64,000 nucleotides of DNA from the NCBI GenBank assembly GCA_022844165.1, contig JALHMH010000017.1:29573-93572 (forward strand). Reading direction: 5' to 3'. Positions within the stretch are counted from its first letter, which is position 1, and the number at the start of each line of letters is the position of its first letter. The DNA is from Lysobacterales bacterium. Lineage in GTDB: Bacteria; Pseudomonadota; Gammaproteobacteria; Xanthomonadales; SZUA-5. Positions 51,977-62,600 of the stretch are shown here, piece after piece. The notes under the pieces are model-generated. The model saw only the letters and a list, made by a program, of their open reading frames with translations. It was not told the origin of the DNA and did not search any database. The translations under genes were made by a program, and so were the position numbers.

Positions 51977-53854
51977 TCAACGTCCGACTTCGAGCACGAC
52001 CATGGTGCCGCAGGCCGGCGCCGAATCGATGTACAAGCTTGCGCCGAGCTTCTGGGCGCGGCTGGCCATACCGCTGAGTCCATATCGGTTGATGGCATGG
52101 GCGGAAGGAACAAAGCCTACGCCATCGTCGACTACAGCAAAGGTGACAATCTCACCCCGCCACGCAGCGTGAACCTCGATGCGACTGGCGCGGGCATGTT
52201 TGACCGCGTTGCTGAGCGCCTCCTGGAGAATGCGTAGCACGCCGAGCATCGTTTCCGGGCTGAAGCCGCGCAAATCGAGTTTGAAGTCGACCTTCCAAAT
52301 CAGTTGGATGTCGCTGGCACGGAGCAGCGGTTCGATCCGGCCACGGAAGGCGCCCAGCGCCAGCGCCAGATCGCCGTCGGGCTGGTTGAGAGAATCGAGC
52401 ACCAAACGCATATCCACGAGGCCTGCGCGCACCGCTTCGACGATCTGAGTGCGACCGATGTTGCCGTCGTTCGCCAGATACACCAGCGCGGCGAGTTGGC
52501 CGGCCACGCCATCGTGCATATCTTGCATGATGCGCTGGCGTTCCATCGTCAGCGCGCGTTCGCGGTCGGCGACTTGAAGTTTGGCGTAGTTGTCTGCAAG
52601 TTCAAGTTCGCGCGCCTTGACGGTGTTCGCCAACTCTTCCGAATAGCGCGCCATTCGCGCTTGATTGGCGAGGATGCGACGGCCCAGTTCCAAGCAAAAG
52701 GCGACCGAGATACCGAGTCCCGAGATTGGACTCAAGGCAAAAATCATCGGTTCAAAACTGCCGCGAATCACGTCGTGCAATCCGAATGTTGCCGGCAGCA
52801 TCGCCGCCGCCAGCGTCCATTGCGCCATCTTGCTTTCGCGCTGGCGATCCAAATACCGATACAGTCGAAAAACTGCGTACGGCAAGATCAGCATGGCACT
52901 CCACTTGAGCGCATAATGCGGCAGCGCGATCCGCCAATAGCCATCCAGATCTGGCCAGAAGTTCGCGCCTATGGCAAGCGCCGTACCTATGGCGAAATAG
53001 CCCAGCGCTGCTCGCGTCAGCCAGCGCGGTGGGGATTCCAGGATCGCGCAAACAAAGAGCACCGAGAACGCGATCATCCCGAACAGCGATATATAGAGCG
53101 CCACGGAGCGCAACGACGTCGAAACGATCCAGTCGGGTACCAGATGCCACAATGCAATGACCAACCAGAACGGCGAAGCCACAGCGAACCACTGCACGAC
53201 GCGTTCTTTGGAGCCACGCATCATCAGCGCCAGCGCGAACAGCAGCGCGGCCAGCTGCAGCGAGAAAGAGCCGAGCACCAGTTTGTCGGTGAGCCAGCGT
53301 AAGTTCCGCAACGGCGATTCGAACTCGCCATAGTTGCCTAGGTAGAACGTCGAAACGCTGCCGCTGCCCCGTCGCTCAATGGTCAGCAGCCAAACGACTT
53401 CGTTTTCGCCCCGACGGAGCAGGCTGGTCGGTAAGCGAATCAGGCGCCCATCGTAGCGATAAACGCTGGGTGGGTCAGCCACGCGGCCCTTCATTTCGAT
53501 CAGTGTGCCGTTCAGATACAGCGCAAGGTTTGCATCGGTATGCGGCATGTACAGCGCCGGATCGGCAAGTTGCCCCTGCTCGAAGTGGAATCGATAGCGC
53601 CACGCGGTATAGGGCGTTGTGCAACGGATCTTGCACACTTTGAGCGGCAGTTCGAAGGCCCGCCAGGCATGCGGTTCTGCGTCCTGCCAACGGCTAAGAT
53701 CGCCCGGAAGTTCGGCCGGTCGTGCCTCGATCGAGGTGATGGCCGGCAGATCGGGGTGCGCGCTGCTTTCCAGCCAGGAGATCAGCCAAATGCATACGAA
53801 TGCCAGCGCGAGCGTGGGCAGCAGTGACCGCAACAGGCTCACGATCCGAGCCAA
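51977..53854 (-). CDS. NarL-type sensor histidine kinase with 7TM-DISM region
   Basis: A 625-residue membrane kinase. After an N-terminal helix, residues 35-190 form a galactose-binding-like periplasmic sensing domain (W-R-Y-R-F-H-F-E region), then seven membrane helices (about 190-400), a coiled coil, a HisKA_3 dimer domain with D-M-H-D-G holding the phospho-acceptor His, and an HATPase_c with E-A-L-S-N-A-V-K-H and D-D-G-V-G-F. It likely phosphorylates the response regulator encoded upstream; the two genes overlap by 16 bases. Confidence 0.92.
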   Translation of the reverse strand: MARIVSLLRSLLPTLALAFVCIWLISWLESSAHPDLPAITSIEARPAELPGDLSRWQDAEPHAWRAFELPLKVCKIRCTTPYTAWRYRFHFEQGQLADPALYMPHTDANLALYLNGTLIEMKGRVADPPSVYRYDGRLIRLPTSLLRRGENEVVWLLTIERRGSGSVSTFYLGNYGEFESPLRNLRWLTDKLVLGSFSLQLAALLFALALMMRGSKERVVQWFAVASPFWLVIALWHLVPDWIVSTSLRSVALYISLFGMIAFSVLFVCAILESPPRWLTRAALGYFAIGTALAIGANFWPDLDGYWRIALPHYALKWSAMLILPYAVFRLYRYLDRQRESKMAQWTLAAAMLPATFGLHDVIRGSFEPMIFALSPISGLGISVAFCLELGRRILANQARMARYSEELANTVKARELELADNYAKLQVADRERALTMERQRIMQDMHDGVAGQLAALVYLANDGNIGRTQIVEAVRAGLVDMRLVLDSLNQPDGDLALALGAFRGRIEPLLRASDIQLIWKVDFKLDLRGFSPETMLGVLRILQEALSNAVKHARASRIEVHAAWRGEIVTFAVVDDGVGFVPSAHAINRYGLSGMASRAQKLGASLYIDSAPACGTMVVLEVGR

Positions 53855-54516
53855 CCGGCCTGGACCGCCTCGAACACCGCCTGCGAGCGCGAGGTGACCG
53901 CAAGCTTGGCGTAAATCTGCTTGATGTGGTGGTTCACCGTATGCTTGGAAATCTCCAGCATCGCCGCCGTTTCTTCATAACTGAAACCGCGCGCCAGCGC
54001 CATCAACACCTCACGCTCGCGTGCGGTAAGGGCCATCAGCGCGCGATCCGCGCCAGTGGGCGGCTGCACTATGGTTTCCGTGCGCCGCAGCTTACGTAGC
54101 ACGTGACCGGCCACCGCAGGAGTCAGCGGTGCGCCGCCAGACAAAACCTGGCCGATCGCCTCACGCATGCTCTCGGCAGCGGTGTCCTTGAGCAGGTAGC
54201 CAGCGGCACCGCGTTCGATCGCCGCCAATACGCTCTGCTCGTCACCCAGGACGCTGAATACGATCACCCGAACGTTTGAGGCGCTGAACTCCTCGATCAA
54301 ATCCAGCCCACTGCCGTCGGGCAGTCCAAGATCGAGCAGTAACACATCGCAAGGTTCGCCGCGCAGCGCCCGAGCGCTCCGCAAGCTGTCTGCTTCCCAT
54401 GCCCAAATCCAATTGCCGTCTTGTTCGACCACGCGCCGCACGCCCAGACGCAGCAGCGGCTTGTCTTCGACCATGGCGATCCGAACCGGCGCGCCGATAC
54501 GTATTGGTGATTCCAT
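53839..54516 (-). CDS. LuxR/NarL-family response regulator
   Basis: A 225-residue regulator. Receiver domain 11-130 with E-D at 17-18, phospho-acceptor D62 in L-L-L-D-L-G-L-P-D-G, and Lys in L-L-K-D-T-A near 110. C-terminal HTH near 160-220: L-T-A-R-E-R-E-V-L and I-S-K-H-T-V-N-H-H-I-K-Q-I-Y-A-K-L. Transcribed before the kinase gene, forming a two-component operon. Start at 54516 follows the end of the FG-GAP gene by 84 bases. Confidence 0.93.
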   Translation of the reverse strand: MESPIRIGAPVRIAMVEDKPLLRLGVRRVVEQDGNWIWAWEADSLRSARALRGEPCDVLLLDLGLPDGSGLDLIEEFSASNVRVIVFSVLGDEQSVLAAIERGAAGYLLKDTAAESMREAIGQVLSGGAPLTPAVAGHVLRKLRRTETIVQPPTGADRALMALTAREREVLMALARGFSYEETAAMLEISKHTVNHHIKQIYAKLAVTSRSQAVFEAVQAGWLGS

Positions 54517-54600
54517 CTGCTCAACTCTAACCTGGAAACTGCATGCCGAGCGACGTGCGCACCGGCGGGCCGGCAAATCGTCCCGCGATGATCGATTCTT

Positions 54601-57600
54601 TTATTCGAAGCCATTGCGAAACATGAACTCGACGATACGCACATCGCCTGCGTCGGCAGCAGCTCGCATCCGGCGCCACGGCCCACGCCGCGGATTCGTC
54701 GGCGCGATGATGCCGGACTGGGTCACCGTGAATGGCGCATACAGCGCCCGTGTGCGCCACGAATAGATCCGATTGAGTACCAGGCTGTTGGCGATGCTGG
54801 CGATCACTGTGCCGTTGGCGGTTGCCGTGGTGTCCACCCAGTTCGGTGTCACAAAGCGCAGACAACTGCCGGCACCGAATGCCGCGCCCGGTGGGCAAGC
54901 TTCCAGTTCAAGTTTGCTGCGTTCGCGGCCGCGACTGCTGACGCTGGTCATCGCGACGGTGAAACCATCGGGATTTTGCGATCGACCCCAATGGTCGATA
55001 GGACCCGTCGTCAGACCGCTGAACTGCTGCGGCAACACTGCTTTGCCGATGGTGTTGCTCAAATAGACCGATGCCGAACCTTCGTCGGCTGCTGTGCCAC
55101 CATCGAAACTCGGGGCGCCGATGATCGGATCGGCGTAACCATCGCCATTGACATCGCCGAGCGCCACGGCAAAACCCAGACGCGTGGTCGATTGCTGCTG
55201 GCTCATGCGTACCGAGTGGGTCGTAACGAACACGCCGCTGCTGCCCAGGTACAAGAACGCCGCGCCTTCATTGTTGCTGGCGACAACATCGAACTCTGGC
55301 GCGCCAATTAGGACATCGGCAAAGCCATCGCCGTTGACATCACCGACACCGGCTACGGCCGAGCCGAAACCAGCATCGATCTGGTTGATTTCCAGCGTCG
55401 CATGCGGCGTCGTTGCAAACGCGCCGGCGCCTCCCCTGTAGATGTACGCGCGGCCTTCATCGACCTGGCCGTTGTCGTATTCGTTGGCGCCAACGAGCAA
55501 GTCGGAGAAACCATCGCCATTGACGTCGCCGGCGCCAGCCAGTGCGCTGCCGAGACGTGCGTTGGACTGGCCACCGTCGATCTGCGCATCAAAACTGGTA
55601 TCGAAGCTGGTGCCGCCGAAGTACACGTTGACGACGCCGGCATTGGTGTTGCCGCTGATATCGAAACCAATACCGCCAGCAGCGATGTCGGCAAAACCAT
55701 CGCCGTTGAGATCGCCCGCTCCGGCGACTCGCCAGCCCAAGAATGCGCTGCCCTGGCCACCCAGCAGCGTGGCATCGGCGGTGGTCTCGATGTTTGCGCC
55801 GCCGAAGAACAAGAACATCGCGCCCTCGTCGGACGATGCGCCGTCAAAGTTGGGCGCGCCGACCAGAAAGTCGCCGAAGCCATCGCCATTGACGTCTCCA
55901 GCGTAAGCGACGCTATGGCCGAAGTTTGCGCCCGCCTGATTGATCTCGATGGTTGCATCAATCTGCGTGTTGAACGGCCCGGGGCCGCCGAGATAGATCA
56001 GCGTCGCGCCCTCGAGATTGCTGCCATTGCTGTATTCGGGCGCGCCGACGATGATGTCGCCGTAGCCGTCGGAATTGATGTCGCCGACGGCCACGGAGCC
56101 ACCCGCGCGCATATCGGCGAGTGGGCCATTGAGCTGCGCATCGGCGGACGTGTTGAAGCCACTGGCGCCGCCGAAGTACAACGACACGCGGCCGGTGTTG
56201 ACGTTGCCGGCGTCGAAACCAAAAGCGCCGCTGACAAGATCCGCATAGCCATCGCCGTTGACATCGCCGGTCGCGACGCTGTGTCCTAGTTGGCCGCTGC
56301 CCTGACCCGACTCAACGTGTGCGTCGGCAATACCCGAGTCGATGATCGTGCCGCCGAAGTACACCAACGCGCGTCCCTGATTGTTGGAGACACCCGTAAA
56401 GTCCGGCATTCCGGCAATCAGGTCGGTGTAGCCATCGCCATTGAAGTCCCCGCCGGATAGCGCAAAGCCAAGTCGTACCGGTTGCGCCAGACCCGCATCG
56501 AACTGCTTGTAGGGTGTGCCGACAATACCGCCAGCGCCGCCGAGGTAAACCCACAGCTGCCCGGAATCGGCGCTGCTGCCATCGAACAGCGGCGAGCCGA
56601 CGACAATGTCGCCATAACCGTCGGCATTGACGTCGCCCAGGCTGGCCACCGCCATGCCCATCGCAGCGCCCGCCTGGTTGCTTTCAAGGGTTGCGTCGAG
56701 CACGTTATTGATCGTGGCGCCGCCGTAATAGACGAAGGCCCCGCCTTCGTCGGTTTGTCCGTTGTCGTAGCGTAACGCACCGACAATCACGTCGCTGTAG
56801 CCATCGCCGTTGATATCTCCGGCCGCAGCAACGGAGGTACCGAATTCGGCATTCACCTGATCGATCTCATAGTGGGCATCGGTCGCGGTGTTGAACGCCC
56901 CAGCGCCGCCGAGGTAAAGGAATGCGGCGCCCTCGTTGGTCTGCCCGTTCACATAAAACGGCGATCCAATGACGATGTCGGCAAAGCCATCGCCATTGAC
57001 ATCGCCCACGCCAGCCAGCGAACTGCCGAAGCGAACGTTGCCGATGGCCGACTGCAGATTGGCGTCCACCGTGGTATCGAATACGCCTGGACCACCAAAG
57101 TAGAGCAGCGCTGCGCCCGTGTTGGTCGCAGCACCGTCGAAGCCGCTCGACCCAACCAGCACGTCGGCATAACCATCGCCGTTAACGTCGCCCGCGCCAG
57201 CCACGCTGACGCCAAAAAAAGCGGCATTCTGGCTGAGGCCGAGTACGCCATCGACGGCCGTGTTGAACGCCCCACTGCCGCCATAGAACAGGAAGGCGCG
57301 GCCACCGTCGGTGTCGCCCGAGTCGAAAAACGGCGCGCCCACGATCAGATCGTCGAAGCCATCGCCGTTGACGTCGCCCGCGCCAGCGACCGATGCACCA
57401 AACCGCGCACCGGCCTGATTCAATTCGAGCACAGCATCGGCCGTCAGATCGACACCCGCCGCGCTGCCGAAATAGATCACGACAGCGCCCTCGTTGGTTT
57501 CGCTATTGCTGTAGCCGTAGACGCCGACGGCCATATCCTGAAAGCCGTCGCCATTGAGATCGCCCGCATTGGCCACGCTGTAGCCGGACTGCGCACTGAT

Positions 57601-57726
57601 TGCGCTCAAGCCCAGGGCACCATCAGGAATACTGTTGGCCAGCGAGGCATGCGCCAATGGCGCTTGGCAGAACAAGATGCAGGCGCCAGAAAACATCATG
57701 GCTTTGACTTTCGAGAAACGACGCAT
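54601..57726 (-). CDS. Secreted FG-GAP beta-propeller protein with C-terminal F-R-N-G-F-E
   Basis: A 1041-residue exported protein with a signal peptide (to about residue 28) and 14 FG-GAP repeats, each with a G-D-x-N-G-D-G-F/Y-x-D Ca-binding-type loop and a Y-F-G-G-A-like end. These form integrin-like propellers. The last ~170 residues are a separate beta domain and the protein ends F-M-F-R-N-G-F-E. The gene has a GGGGAA ribosome-binding site. Function in adhesion or matrix binding is inference. Confidence 0.92.
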   Translation of the reverse strand: MRRFSKVKAMMFSGACILFCQAPLAHASLANSIPDGALGLSAISAQSGYSVANAGDLNGDGFQDMAVGVYGYSNSETNEGAVVIYFGSAAGVDLTADAVLELNQAGARFGASVAGAGDVNGDGFDDLIVGAPFFDSGDTDGGRAFLFYGGSGAFNTAVDGVLGLSQNAAFFGVSVAGAGDVNGDGYADVLVGSSGFDGAATNTGAALLYFGGPGVFDTTVDANLQSAIGNVRFGSSLAGVGDVNGDGFADIVIGSPFYVNGQTNEGAAFLYLGGAGAFNTATDAHYEIDQVNAEFGTSVAAAGDINGDGYSDVIVGALRYDNGQTDEGGAFVYYGGATINNVLDATLESNQAGAAMGMAVASLGDVNADGYGDIVVGSPLFDGSSADSGQLWVYLGGAGGIVGTPYKQFDAGLAQPVRLGFALSGGDFNGDGYTDLIAGMPDFTGVSNNQGRALVYFGGTIIDSGIADAHVESGQGSGQLGHSVATGDVNGDGYADLVSGAFGFDAGNVNTGRVSLYFGGASGFNTSADAQLNGPLADMRAGGSVAVGDINSDGYGDIIVGAPEYSNGSNLEGATLIYLGGPGPFNTQIDATIEINQAGANFGHSVAYAGDVNGDGFGDFLVGAPNFDGASSDEGAMFLFFGGANIETTADATLLGGQGSAFLGWRVAGAGDLNGDGFADIAAGGIGFDISGNTNAGVVNVYFGGTSFDTSFDAQIDGGQSNARLGSALAGAGDVNGDGFSDLLVGANEYDNGQVDEGRAYIYRGGAGAFATTPHATLEINQIDAGFGSAVAGVGDVNGDGFADVLIGAPEFDVVASNNEGAAFLYLGSSGVFVTTHSVRMSQQQSTTRLGFAVALGDVNGDGYADPIIGAPSFDGGTAADEGSASVYLSNTIGKAVLPQQFSGLTTGPIDHWGRSQNPDGFTVAMTSVSSRGRERSKLELEACPPGAAFGAGSCLRFVTPNWVDTTATANGTVIASIANSLVLNRIYSWRTRALYAPFTVTQSGIIAPTNPRRGPWRRMRAAADAGDVRIVEFMFRNGFE

Positions 57727-58087
57727 GGATTCCCCCTCAAGATCGAGTACGCGCAGATGCGCATCGGCAGTCGTTGCGACGATGGACATTTGCATGTGAC
57801 TAGTCTTGAAGTGGCGGGCTCGCGTCGCATCGCTGGTTCAAGGGAGGCAGAATCCGGCCATTCGCGCCCCGGTGCCTGCAGCACACCGTAACGCGCGGGG
57901 CGTTATGGCTATTCAATGATGGCTCTAGCGAGGCTTAGCCTCAGACCGCCGAGCATTGCTGGCTTCGCCAGACACCGTACTTGCCAACCCCTGCAGAGCG
58001 AGCCCGGACATGTGCCGAACTCGCGACTTGAGAAACGAACAGGAAGTGCGTTTCTCAACAACGTGCCAGCCTCTTGAGTTGCGAGTC
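57727..58087. other. Intergenic region (361 bases), repeats and hairpins
   Basis: Between the P450 stop and the FG-GAP gene start. It contains hairpins GAGGC-TTA-GCCTC (57930-57942) and CTGGC-TTC-GCCAG (57959-57971), the GTTGAGAAAC-type inverted repeat listed separately, and the promoter of the FG-GAP gene, not located precisely. Confidence 0.5.
58027..58057. repeat. TTGAGAAACG inverted repeat, copy 2
   Basis: TTGAGAAACG at 58027-58036 and CGTTTCTCAA at 58048-58057 form a ten-base perfect stem with an 11-base loop. It shares its core with the arms at 27326-27392 and lies 31 bases past the P450 stop codon, so it may be both an interspersed repeat and a transcript end structure. Confidence 0.7.
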
Positions 58088-59536
58088 TTATTGGCTGCGA
58101 CGATGCAGCCGTACCGGCATACGCTTGGGCGTCACCGTGAAGGCCAATACTTCTTCGAGATCAGCACTGGGGATGGTCAACTCGACGCGGAAGTGGGCGA
58201 GCAACATGGAGAGCACCATGCGCACTTCGACCATGGCCAAATGCCGGCCTGGACAGATGCGCGGCCCGGTCCCGAATTGCAGGAAGGCACGTTTGTCATG
58301 CACGCCGTCGCGCGCCTCGCGCAGCCAGCGTTGTGGTCGAAACTGCGCTGGGTTGTCGAAGTATTGTGCCGATTGCAGCGCCGGGCGATGGATCATGCAG
58401 ATGCGTTCGCCTTTGCGCACCAGAACATCGCCGACGACCTGATCGGATGTGGGCGTCATCATGAAAATGCCGATGGTCGGGCGCAGACGCATGCTCTCCT
58501 GCACCGTCGCTTCGCAGAGGTCCAACCGTTCCAGTTGCGCAATGCTCGGGCACACTAACGAATCTCCGAGAGCGGCTCGCGATTCTTGCGCGAGTGCTTC
58601 TTGCGCGTCGGTGTTCTCGGCCAGGAACGGCATGCACCAACTGAGCGAGTTGGCGGTGGTGTCTTCGCCGGCGAGCAGTAAGGTCAGCACGTTGGCGCGA
58701 ATGCGGCGATCGTCGAGCAGCGACTCGCCGCTCTGTGCCTGCATCAGCATCGCTTCCAGCAAGTGCCGAGGTCTTCCCGGCTCACGCTGCCGCAGTTGTT
58801 CGCGGCCGCGCGCGATCAGCGCGTCCACATGTCCATGCACCGCCTTCAGCGCCCGCTGAAGGCGGCGTTCGCCAGGCGAGGGCAGCCACCGCCACCAATG
58901 GATCGGCGTCATGATTCGGCGCAACAGCGCCGGGAAAATGAGCGCCATGTGTTGTTGGATGCGATCGCCGGATTGATCGATGGTATTGGGGTCTTCGCCG
59001 AAGGCGAGCGCGCTGGTGACATCGACCGTGTAACGCATCAGCTCATCGGTCATGTCGACAATTTCGCCCGTCGCTGACGCCCGCTCGAATCGGCGATAGA
59101 GGCGCTCGGTCACGCGCTGCAAAAGTGGAAAGAATTCGGGAAGATGCGTGTGGTTGAGCGCCTGCATGATCAGCTTGCGCTGCGGCAACCACTCCTCACC
59201 CTCAGCGGTGAACAGACCGTCAAAGCCCATCTCTTGTGCCGCCAGTCGCACCGGCGTCGAGCGCTGCCAATCGTGCGGGCGCTGGCGCAAGATCTGCTGG
59301 AACGCCGCCACATCATCGGACACGATGATCGGGTCGCCCATCATGTTGAGGCGAAACGGCGAGCCGAACTCTCGCGCCCAGGCCTCCATTTGCAGATGCA
59401 GGCGTTCGGGGCGTACTTGATGCGCATTGCCGATGATCGGCAAGCCCTTGGGGCCTGGCAGCGATTCGGCAGTTCTGGCGGTTGCGACGTTCATTCTGTC
59501 AAAAGGTATCGCAAATCGCGGCGGTGACGGTAGCAT
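58088..59536 (-). CDS. Cytochrome P450
   Basis: A 482-residue P450: proline-rich opening L-P-G-P-K-G-L-P-I-I-G-N, I-helix L-L-L-A-G-E-D-T-T-A, E-S-M-R (ExxR) and the heme-binding F-G-T-G-P-R-I-C-P-G-R with C428. All signature residues are intact. These enzymes insert an oxygen atom with electrons from ferredoxin-type partners; the rubredoxin and HiPIP genes here are distant. The start at 59536 has a GGAGAAT ribosome-binding site; ATG 59494 is an alternative. Substrate is unknown. Confidence 0.92.
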   Translation of the reverse strand: MLPSPPRFAIPFDRMNVATARTAESLPGPKGLPIIGNAHQVRPERLHLQMEAWAREFGSPFRLNMMGDPIIVSDDVAAFQQILRQRPHDWQRSTPVRLAAQEMGFDGLFTAEGEEWLPQRKLIMQALNHTHLPEFFPLLQRVTERLYRRFERASATGEIVDMTDELMRYTVDVTSALAFGEDPNTIDQSGDRIQQHMALIFPALLRRIMTPIHWWRWLPSPGERRLQRALKAVHGHVDALIARGREQLRQREPGRPRHLLEAMLMQAQSGESLLDDRRIRANVLTLLLAGEDTTANSLSWCMPFLAENTDAQEALAQESRAALGDSLVCPSIAQLERLDLCEATVQESMRLRPTIGIFMMTPTSDQVVGDVLVRKGERICMIHRPALQSAQYFDNPAQFRPQRWLREARDGVHDKRAFLQFGTGPRICPGRHLAMVEVRMVLSMLLAHFRVELTIPSADLEEVLAFTVTPKRMPVRLHRRSQ

Positions 59537-59677
59537 GATTCTCCATTCAGACGATCATCAAGTCGGCTCTCTTCGCCCGATCACGAAATGGCTCTATTGA
59601 GCGTGTCAGTGACAGAGCCCGAGATGGCGCTTCGGCTTCGATCCCTCAGTGAGGCTCGATTGCCAGTTTCTTGACGC

Positions 59678-62600
59678 CTACGGACCCTGCACGATCACGG
59701 TGGCACTGTCGGAAATGGGCGCCGCCCCGGTGACCAGATTGGGGTCGGTACCATCGACGCCGCCTTCGCTCGTGGCGAGGTTGGTCATCTCCGCCATGTT
59801 CACGATGCTCTGACTCGGCGTCACGCTGGCGAGTATCAGATCGTACTGGAGGACGATGGTGTTCGAGCCGTTCGTGATGAACGTGACTGGCGGATTGTCG
59901 TCGGCGTTCACCGGCGGCGTGGATTCGCGGCGGCTCAGCGAGCCAGCGCGATCGTCCGGCACTTGCCCCATGCCGTTGATATTGCCCGTGGTGTAGTTGT
60001 CCGAGAGCAGCAACTGGAACGCGCCGTTCGCGGGTTGGTAGATCGCATAGTAGTCCTGCGTGGTCGCTTGCAACGTGTAGTTGACAGCGCTCGTGTTGAG
60101 CGTGAAGACCGCACCGGCCTGGAAGTAGCGGTTAGCACTCGTGCCACCCATGATCGCGACGAATGACGCAGACACTTCGCTCGCCGTGTCGAAAGCGACG
60201 TCGCGGGTGAGCGTCACGCGATTCGTGTTGGAGTCGACGAGGGTCACGCGATACACGCCGTTCTGCGACGCAGTGGCTTGGTTCTTGACCAGAACCGGGT
60301 CGCCTAACTTGAGTATCACGCCGTCCAGCGCGCGATTTACGTTCGTGAACTGACCTCCGCCCGTTACGGAAAATGCGAGGCCGGTTCCATTGAGTGCAAC
60401 AGCGGTCGCAACGCGCGCGAACCCTTGAACCTCCGCGAAGCTGCTCAGCAGCGTGCCATCACCCCGGCGCACGTTCAAGTTCAGGCCGGCAAACGTGCTC
60501 GGGATGGCATAGCCCGGTTGCGCTCTGTCGTCGATGATGACGTCGTAGGCGTCGCCGCGGCCGGTATTCTGCGCGACGATGGCGTACCGCACACGGTCGC
60601 CCGCAGACACGCCGACGAGGTCCGCGGCCCCGATGGCATCAGCCTCTTGGGGCGTGTCGACGATACCGGTGAAACTCGCCGTGCTCGCCGCGAGCGGCGG
60701 ATCGTTCGGCGCAGCGAAGGTAATGCCGCCCAGCGTGCGCCCGGCGTTTCCGAACCCGACGATGCCTTTGTCGATAGACGCGACCGGCCGCACGAGTTGG
60801 GTACGGCGCAGGGCATCGACGGTGGTGGTGCCATCGTTCACCCGCAGCTGGTTCGAGAGGAACAGATCGCTGGCGAACGTGTCGCCGCTCACCTGGAAGG
60901 TAGCCAGCAGCGAAATGGTCGTTGTGCGGGCCTGCACGTCTTCAAAGTCGCCGAAATTGAGCTCGAGCGTGTTCGTCAACTCATCTGTGGTAATCGACGT
61001 TCCGACCACCAGGCTTGAGAACAGAGCATTGCCGTTGGTCCCATCGAAGGTGCTGAAGAATGTGTCGTCCTCGGCGACTTCGATTTCGTAAAGGGCGAAC
61101 GAGTTGTCGTTGCTGCGGTCAAACGTGTACTGCGAAGCCGGGCCGACCTGCATGACCTCCAGCGGCGGAACATCGAGCAGCAGCAAGTCGTCGAAACGGC
61201 TGATCGGCAACGTGTATGTGAGCTTGTAGGTGATGCGGTCGCCGGCCTGGACGCTGAACACGGTGTCCGCGACGCCCTGCGGCGGGATTTGCGCGTTGTT
61301 GATCGCGAATACGGTCTTGGTGGGCACGGCAAAGACGCTGAAAGTACGCACCACGTCGGCCACCGGATTCTGCGGCGGATCGATCGTGTCGCTATCGCCG
61401 ATTTGCGCGGCCACGGCGGTGGCAGTGCAGCTCGCGCCGGCTGTGAGCGGATTGGTCGGCGTGAAGGTCAGCGTTGGCGTACCGCCGCCGGAGATGGCGC
61501 CGGCCACCGCGCCACCACAGTTCAGTGTGATTGCGGTGCCGAGATTGGCGACATTCTCATCGAAGGTGAAGCTCACGGTTTGACCGGTGCCAACCACCGC
61601 AGCGGCGGCTGGCGTGGCGCTGACGAAAGCCGGCGCGGCATCGACCGTGAAGTTGACGGTGCTGTTCGCCAGCGGGTTCTGCGGTGGATCGAATGCATCC
61701 GCATCGTTGATCTGCGCGGCGACGGCAGTTGCCGTGCAGCTTGCGCCGGCCGGCAACGGATTGGTCGGCGTGAACGTCAGTGTTGCGGAACCTGAGCCGC
61801 TGATCGCGCCGGCAATCGCGCCGCCGCAATTGAGCGTGATGGCGCCACCAGCATCGGTGACCGCTTCGTTGTAGGTGAAGCTCACGGTCTGCGCGGTGTT
61901 GACCACGGCCGCAGCGGCCGGTGTGCTGCTGACCAGCGCCGGTGCCGCGTCGACAGTGAAGGTCGCAACGTACGGGCCGACCGGGTTGTTCGGCGGATCG
62001 ATGGTGTCGACGTCCTGCACGGCTGCAGCCGGTACGGTGAGCGTGCAGGTGCCCGATGGCAGTGGTGCGGTGTATGGCAACGTCAAACTTGTGACGTTGG
62101 TGCCGGTGGCGCCGATCAACAAATTCGGGCCGCCGCAGGTGAGCGTGCTGAGGGAGGCGACGTTCACCGGTTCGCTGAAGTTCAACACGATGGTCGCGTT
62201 GTTGGCGATCGTCGCCCCACTGGCTGGCGTGCTGGTGACGACCGGTGCGGAATCGACGTTGACGGTAATGGTGTTGGTATCGATCTGTGCACCACCCGAA
62301 CCGGTGTTGCCCTGATCGTTCGTGATCATGGTGATCGTGCGCGCAGCCGTTGTGCCCACGACTGGCGTGTAGGTCAAGCTGCCGCTGGGGCCATTCAGCG
62401 CCGCATTCAATGCGGTCAGTGTGCCCGTGGCGATGACTTGCTCGGTGCCGTTGCCAGTGAGCGTGGTTAACGCGCCGCCGGGATTGGCCAGCGTCAGCGT
62501 GCCGTTGGCCGCAGCGCCGGTGCCGAACGAGACTTGCAGGATGCCGGCCGCGGCGTCGAGATCGGCGATGCTGATGGCATTCGTGTTGGTCGTGCTGAAC

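Noticed and set aside
54601..57726. CRISPR-like or DNA repeat array from recurring 'CCATCGCCGTTGAC' blocks
   Set aside because: The blocks encode the G-D-V-N-G-D-G loops of FG-GAP repeats in one open frame.
55402..57891. Long plus-strand frames opposite the FG-GAP protein
   Set aside because: They follow the repeat periodicity of the real gene on the minus strand and have no start signals or family motifs.
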